Shown here piece by piece: positions 4,474-7,839 of a DNA stretch of 7,839 nt (positions within the stretch are counted from its first letter, which is position 1; each line of letters opens with the position of its first letter). The notes under the pieces are model-generated. The model was not told the DNA's origin, made no database searches, and saw only the letters and a list, made by a program, of their open reading frames with translations. The stretch spans positions 1 to 7,839 of the forward strand of contig JAZKFR010000140.1 in NCBI GenBank assembly GCA_040386295.1, given 5' to 3'. The position numbers and the translations under genes are program-made. The DNA is from JAZKFR01 sp040386295 (lineage in GTDB: Bacteria; Pseudomonadota; Gammaproteobacteria; Burkholderiales; Rhodocyclaceae).

Positions 4474-5701
4474 AAAAATTCTTCTCAAACCAGGCGCCCA
4501 TGCGCCCGAGAATTTGTTTGAAGTCTCTGGTTTCACGTACTTTCAAGCCGCGTTTGCGCTGCGTTTGCGCTTCGAGCAGCAAACCGCAGGCGGTGGCAAA
4601 ACGTGGGTTTTGCACAACGCTGGCGAGTGCGCCCTGGTATTTGGGCACGCCAAGGCGAACGGGCATATGGAAAATTTCTTCGCCTAGCTCAATCATTCCC
4701 GGCATCACCGAAGCGCCGCCGGTGAGCACGATTCCTGAAGACAGCACTTCTTCAAAACCAGAGCGACGCAGCTCGGCTTGAATGAGCTCGAACAACTCTT
4801 CAACACGCGGCTGAATCACGTCGGCCAGGGCGCGGCGCGAAAGCTTGCGCGAAGGCCTGTCGTCAACCCCGGCGACATCGAGCACGTCTTCGGGGTCGGC
4901 TAGTTGCGAGAGGGCGCAGCCGTATTTGCGTTTGATGTCTTCGGCTTCGCGCGTGGGTGTACGCAAAGCCATGGCGATGTCGTTGGTGATTTGGTCGCCG
5001 GCGATCGGGATCACTGAGGTGTGGCGAATCGCGCCTTGCGTCCACACGGCTAGATCGGTGGTGCCTCCGCCGATGTCGATCAAACAAATTCCCAGGTCTT
5101 TTTCGTCTTCGGACAGCACAGCGTAGCTAGAGGCTAGTGGTTGCAAGACCAGGTCGTTCACCTCAAGGCCGCAACGGCGGATACATTTGACGATGTTTTG
5201 CGCAGCAGAAACCGCGCCGGTGACGATGTGTACTTTGACTTCGAGACGAAAACCACTCATGCCAATCGGCTCGCGGATGCCGTCTTGATCGTCGATGATG
5301 AATTCTTGCGTCAGGATGTGCAGGATCTCTTGGTCTGCCGGAATCGGCATGGCGCGCGCTGTTTCGATCACGCGCTCAACGTCGGTCGGCGTCACTTCTT
5401 TGTCTTTGATCGCGACCATGCCGTTCGAGTTAAAGCTCTTGATGTGGCTGCCGGCGATCCCGGTGTAAACGTGTTTGACTCGGCAATCCGCCATCAGTTC
5501 GACTTCTTGCAAAACACGCGAAATGGTGGCAACCGTCTCTTCGATGTTCACCACCACGCCTTTTTTCAGACCTTTTGACTCCTGCGAGCCCATGCCGATC
5601 ACGTTGAGCCGCCCTTCAGGCGTGATCTCAGCGACCAGGGCAACAATTTTTGAGGTGCCAATGTCGAGTCCGACAATCAGGTCTTTGCTATCTCTACTCA
5701 T
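4472..5701 (-). CDS. ftsA: Cell division protein FtsA
   Basis: Actin-like ATPase that tethers FtsZ filaments to the inner membrane and recruits later divisome proteins. 409 residues, normal length. The phosphate-1 loop GLDIGTSKIVALV is near residue 11. The 1C domain follows with GIAGSHIKSFNSNG. Phosphate-2 IDIGGGTTDLAVW is near residue 210, and the adenosine motif GIVLTGGASVMPGM lies near residue 330. The last 13 residues (ILGRMGAWFEKNF) are the amphipathic membrane-targeting helix. The start at 5701 is preceded by AAGGA whose first bases overlap the ftsQ stop codon, so only 9 bases separate the genes and translation is probably coupled. Nothing unusual in the sequence apart from the short tandem repeat touching the stop codon. 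Confidence 0.97.
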   Translation of the reverse strand: MSRDSKDLIVGLDIGTSKIVALVAEITPEGRLNVIGMGSQESKGLKKGVVVNIEETVATISRVLQEVELMADCRVKHVYTGIAGSHIKSFNSNGMVAIKDKEVTPTDVERVIETARAMPIPADQEILHILTQEFIIDDQDGIREPIGMSGFRLEVKVHIVTGAVSAAQNIVKCIRRCGLEVNDLVLQPLASSYAVLSEDEKDLGICLIDIGGGTTDLAVWTQGAIRHTSVIPIAGDQITNDIAMALRTPTREAEDIKRKYGCALSQLADPEDVLDVAGVDDRPSRKLSRRALADVIQPRVEELFELIQAELRRSGFEEVLSSGIVLTGGASVMPGMIELGEEIFHMPVRLGVPKYQGALASVVQNPRFATACGLLLEAQTQRKRGLKVRETRDFKQILGRMGAWFEKNF

Positions 5702-5710
5702 CTTTTTTCC

Positions 5711-6502
5711 TTACTGCTTGTTTTGTCCGTGCTGAGTTTTGCCCGCACTGCTGCCTGCAAAGCGCAAGGCGAAACCATTCGGATAGCGCATATCGACGGC
5801 ACTCGGTAAAGCGCGATGCGCGCTGAGCAAATAGCGTGTTAGCGCCGGGTAGTTTTTGGCAAAACGCGTGACACGCAGGCTGATCGGCACTTTGTTTTGC
5901 TCGCGTCCAAGCTCGAGGTGCAACACGGTATTGTCCGGCTGGTGTTTTACTTTGAGCTGCCAGGCTAGGCGCGGCGACAGGTTCACCGCTTCGGTTTGAT
6001 AGCCAATCGGCGCCAGATACGCTGAGAATTCTTGGTAGCGCAAAAGCATTTCGGCAGCACGCCCGTTCGGGCCGTTGAGCGTCGGTAGCGAGGCCTGCTC
6101 GGCATCGCCCGAAGGCACGGTAAACACCTCGCCAAAACGGTTGACTCTTTGCTTGTGCTCTTCGCCCCAATAGGCCACGGCCTGCTGCTCTTCGAGGCGA
6201 ATCTCGATGCGCCCTGGCCAGTGTCGGCGCACTTCGGCACGCCGTACCCAGGGAAGTTGTTCCAGGGATTGACGCAGCGGATCGAGCTTGACGTTGAAAA
6301 AATTGTCGTGCAACAGACTGCCCAAAGCCCGCTCTAAATCGCTGCGCTGCACCGCTTGTAACTCGTTGAGCAGCACCACCTCGCGCAGCGGAAAAAGCGG
6401 TAGCCGGGTGACCCAAACCGCGAGCGTGACGAGCATCACCGCAGCGGTACTCAGTACGAGCAGATCGGCTAGCGCGGTCATCAGTTGAGGTTTGTGCCAC
6501 AT
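5711..6502 (-). CDS. ftsQ: Cell division protein FtsQ
   Basis: Bitopic inner-membrane divisome protein that links early ring proteins to the septal synthesis machinery with FtsB and FtsL. 263 residues, typical for the family. A short cytoplasmic N-terminus leads to one membrane helix at about 10-32 (LLVLSTAAVMLVTLAVWV). A POTRA domain follows at about 35-110, including LREVVLLNELQAVQRSDLER, NFFNVKLDPLRQSLEQLPWV and the conserved RRAEVRRHWPGRIEIRLEEQ. The remainder is the periplasmic beta domain with PRLAWQLKV. The start at 6502 has GGAA 7 bases upstream. It lies 30 bases after ddlB and 9 before ftsA. An alternative frame over the same region (5694-6524) is rich in R and A, has no family features, and is a shadow. 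Confidence 0.96.
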   Translation of the reverse strand: MWHKPQLMTALADLLVLSTAAVMLVTLAVWVTRLPLFPLREVVLLNELQAVQRSDLERALGSLLHDNFFNVKLDPLRQSLEQLPWVRRAEVRRHWPGRIEIRLEEQQAVAYWGEEHKQRVNRFGEVFTVPSGDAEQASLPTLNGPNGRAAEMLLRYQEFSAYLAPIGYQTEAVNLSPRLAWQLKVKHQPDNTVLHLELGREQNKVPISLRVTRFAKNYPALTRYLLSAHRALPSAVDMRYPNGFALRFAGSSAGKTQHGQNKQ

Positions 6503-6532
6503 GCTTAAGTTCCATTGTGTTCATCTGTCCGC

Positions 6533-7489
6533 TTAGCCCAGGCTGGCCAGAGCGAGAATGCGGACAACCAATTCGTCGTAAGAAATCCCCGCCGCTTGCG
6601 CCGCCATCGGCACCAAGGAGTGGTCGGTCATGCCGGGCACGGTGTTGACTTCAAGTAGGTAGGCGGCAGCGCCGGCGCTGGCGTGATCGAGCAAAAAATC
6701 GACACGACCCCAACCGCGCCCACCAATCAGGTGAAAAGCGTGCAGCGCTTGTGCGCGCAAAGCCGCCTCGCGTTCTGGCGATAAACCACAGGGACATAGA
6801 TAGCGCGTGTCGTTACGCAGATATTTGGCGTCGTAGTCGTAGAACTCGTTCGCCACTTCGATTTTGATCACAGGCAAGCTTTGATTGCCCAAAATGGCGA
6901 CTGTGTATTCGCCACCGAGCACGGCTTGTTCAGCCAGCACCATGGGGTCGTATTGCGCGGCAGCGTGATACGCCGTGGGCAGCTCACTCGCTTGCTTAAC
7001 TTTAGTGATGCCGATCGATGAACCTTCGCGCGCCGGTTTGACAAACAAGGGCAGGCCAAGCGTGTGCGCCAGCGCGTCGAAGTCAGTCTCTGCGCTCAAC
7101 AGCGCGTAAGCCGGAATGGGCAAACCCGCACTGTGCCAAAGCAGCTTAGTCCGCCATTTATCCATGCCGAGCGCCGAGGCCATCACCCCGCTGCCGGTGT
7201 ACGGAATGCCCATCAATTCGAGCGCACCTTGAATCGTGCCGTCTTCGCCGTAGCGCCCGTGCAGCATGATAAAAGCGCGGTCAAAGGCAGATAGGTCGCT
7301 GAGCTGGCGTTCGGCTGGGTCGAAGGCGTGTGCGTCAATGCCTTGGCGGAGCAAGGCGGCGAGCACGCGCGCGCCGCCGAGCAAGGAAATGCCGCGTTCA
7401 ACCGAGCGCCCGCCAAAGAGGACGGCGACTTTGCCGAAAGATTTTGCATCGGCAGAGAAAGGCAGAATTGAGTCAGTCGTTTTCATCAT
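6533..7489 (-). CDS. ddlB: D-alanine--D-alanine ligase (DdlB type)
   Basis: Cytoplasmic ATP-grasp enzyme joining two D-Ala for the peptidoglycan stem peptide. 318 residues, normal. The N-terminal substrate motif is FGGRSVERGISLLGG near residue 25. LHGRYGEDGTIQGALELMG follows near 75, then YTGSGVMASALGMDK, the ATP-grasp loop VKPAREGSSIG, EYTVAILG, the omega-loop YDYDAKY, and the Mg-binding segment LLEVNTVPGMT. The first motif reads ERGISL where many family members have EREVSL; the conserved first Glu is kept, so activity is expected. The start ATG 7489 overlaps the murC stop as ATGA; ATG 7486 directly after it is also possible. There is no clear Shine-Dalgarno, so translation probably depends on ribosomes finishing murC. 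The N-terminus is about 15 residues longer than in E. coli DdlB. Confidence 0.97.
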   Translation of the reverse strand: MMKTTDSILPFSADAKSFGKVAVLFGGRSVERGISLLGGARVLAALLRQGIDAHAFDPAERQLSDLSAFDRAFIMLHGRYGEDGTIQGALELMGIPYTGSGVMASALGMDKWRTKLLWHSAGLPIPAYALLSAETDFDALAHTLGLPLFVKPAREGSSIGITKVKQASELPTAYHAAAQYDPMVLAEQAVLGGEYTVAILGNQSLPVIKIEVANEFYDYDAKYLRNDTRYLCPCGLSPEREAALRAQALHAFHLIGGRGWGRVDFLLDHASAGAAAYLLEVNTVPGMTDHSLVPMAAQAAGISYDELVVRILALASLG

Positions 7490-7839
7490 GTTTTGTCTAT
7501 CGCTGAAGACGCCAGCAGCGTCGCAGGTAAGGCGCTAATCGAACCGGCGCCCATGGTGAGCACCAGGTCGTGCTCACGCACGTGGTCGTGCACGGCCTGC
7601 GCGAGGTCGGCCATGTCTTCAATAAAAATCGGTTCAATTTTTCCACTGACGCGCAGTGCACGTGCCAGCGCACGCCCGTCGGCAGCGACGATGGCGCTCT
7701 CCCCGGCGGCATAAACCTCCGTCAGCAGCAACACATCAACGCTACTCAGTACGCTGACAAAATCGTCGAAACAATCACGTGTGCGGGTGTAGCGGTGTGG
7801 CTGAAAAACCAGGACTAAACGGCGATCAGGAAAAGCGCC
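7486..7839 (-). CDS. murC: UDP-N-acetylmuramate--L-alanine ligase, C-terminal part
   Basis: The first committed ligase of muropeptide synthesis, adding L-Ala to UDP-MurNAc in the cytoplasm with ATP. Only the last 117 residues are inside the window; the 5' end lies beyond 7839. The visible part is the C-terminal (third) domain: RRLVLVFQPHRYTRTRDCFD is the hallmark substrate-binding stretch, followed by DVLLLTEVYAAGE and, near the end, LVLTMGAGSISALPATLL. The stop overlaps the ddlB start by four bases (ATGA). The frame is open to the edge with no sign of damage. Confidence 0.96.
   Translation of the reverse strand, partial: GAFPDRRLVLVFQPHRYTRTRDCFDDFVSVLSSVDVLLLTEVYAAGESAIVAADGRALARALRVSGKIEPIFIEDMADLAQAVHDHVREHDLVLTMGAGSISALPATLLASSAIDKT

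Noticed and set aside
4396..4536. N-terminal extension of FtsZ by 47 residues
   Set aside because: The strong Shine-Dalgarno at 4401-4407 and the family N-terminus support ATG 4395; the extension would overlap the ftsA end and does not resemble FtsZ.
5694..6524. Minus-strand frame of 276 codons overlapping ftsQ
   Set aside because: It is in a different frame from ftsQ, rich in Arg and Ala and without family features, whereas the ftsQ frame has a membrane helix and a POTRA domain.

Overview
The window is chromosomal DNA of a proteobacterium, most likely a betaproteobacterium. The right part (about 3205-7839, minus strand) is the end of a division and cell-wall (dcw) cluster in the order murC-ddlB-ftsQ-ftsA-ftsZ. 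FtsZ ends in the PAFLRKQAD-type tail common in Betaproteobacteria. The taxon is inferred from gene order and protein flavour; no rRNA gene is present. A run of 10 N at 575-584 shows this is a scaffolded draft assembly.

Layout from right to left, the direction of transcription. The murC 3' end (MurNAc-L-Ala ligase) overlaps the ddlB start (D-Ala-D-Ala ligase) by 4 bases. After a 30-base gap comes ftsQ (divisome POTRA protein), then after 9 bases ftsA (membrane anchor of the Z-ring). A 76-base spacer with a strong Shine-Dalgarno leads to ftsZ. The cluster makes peptidoglycan precursors and assembles the septal ring. A candidate terminator follows ftsZ at 3155-3193.

The left part (about 1-3100) is accessory DNA, partly AT-richer, with every supported gene also on the minus strand. 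It holds a small two-helix membrane protein (2530-3033), an imperfect inverted repeat (2495-2545), and the 3' remnant of what looks like a polymorphic-toxin gene (2269-2499). A coupled gene of unknown function follows (1629-2285; candidate immunity protein). Next come a 300-base intergenic stretch with a helically phased repeat array and a Fic-family (AMPylase-type) gene with a C-terminal winged helix (316-1328), broken only by the assembly gap. Last, at 29-118, is a well-formed integron attC site, followed 3 bases later by the start codon of another ORF that runs off the window.

Interpretation: the region downstream of ftsZ looks like an accessory island, probably at the edge of a chromosomal integron cassette array or an integrase-less attC cluster. 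It carries toxin/immunity debris and a Fic gene that may be self-regulated through its upstream repeats. No integrase, transposase, tRNA, rRNA or CRISPR array is visible. The most interesting signals are the attC site, the Fic-associated phased repeats, and the dispersed motif GGGGTCAGGTCTT that sits exactly where the toxin gene is cut off.
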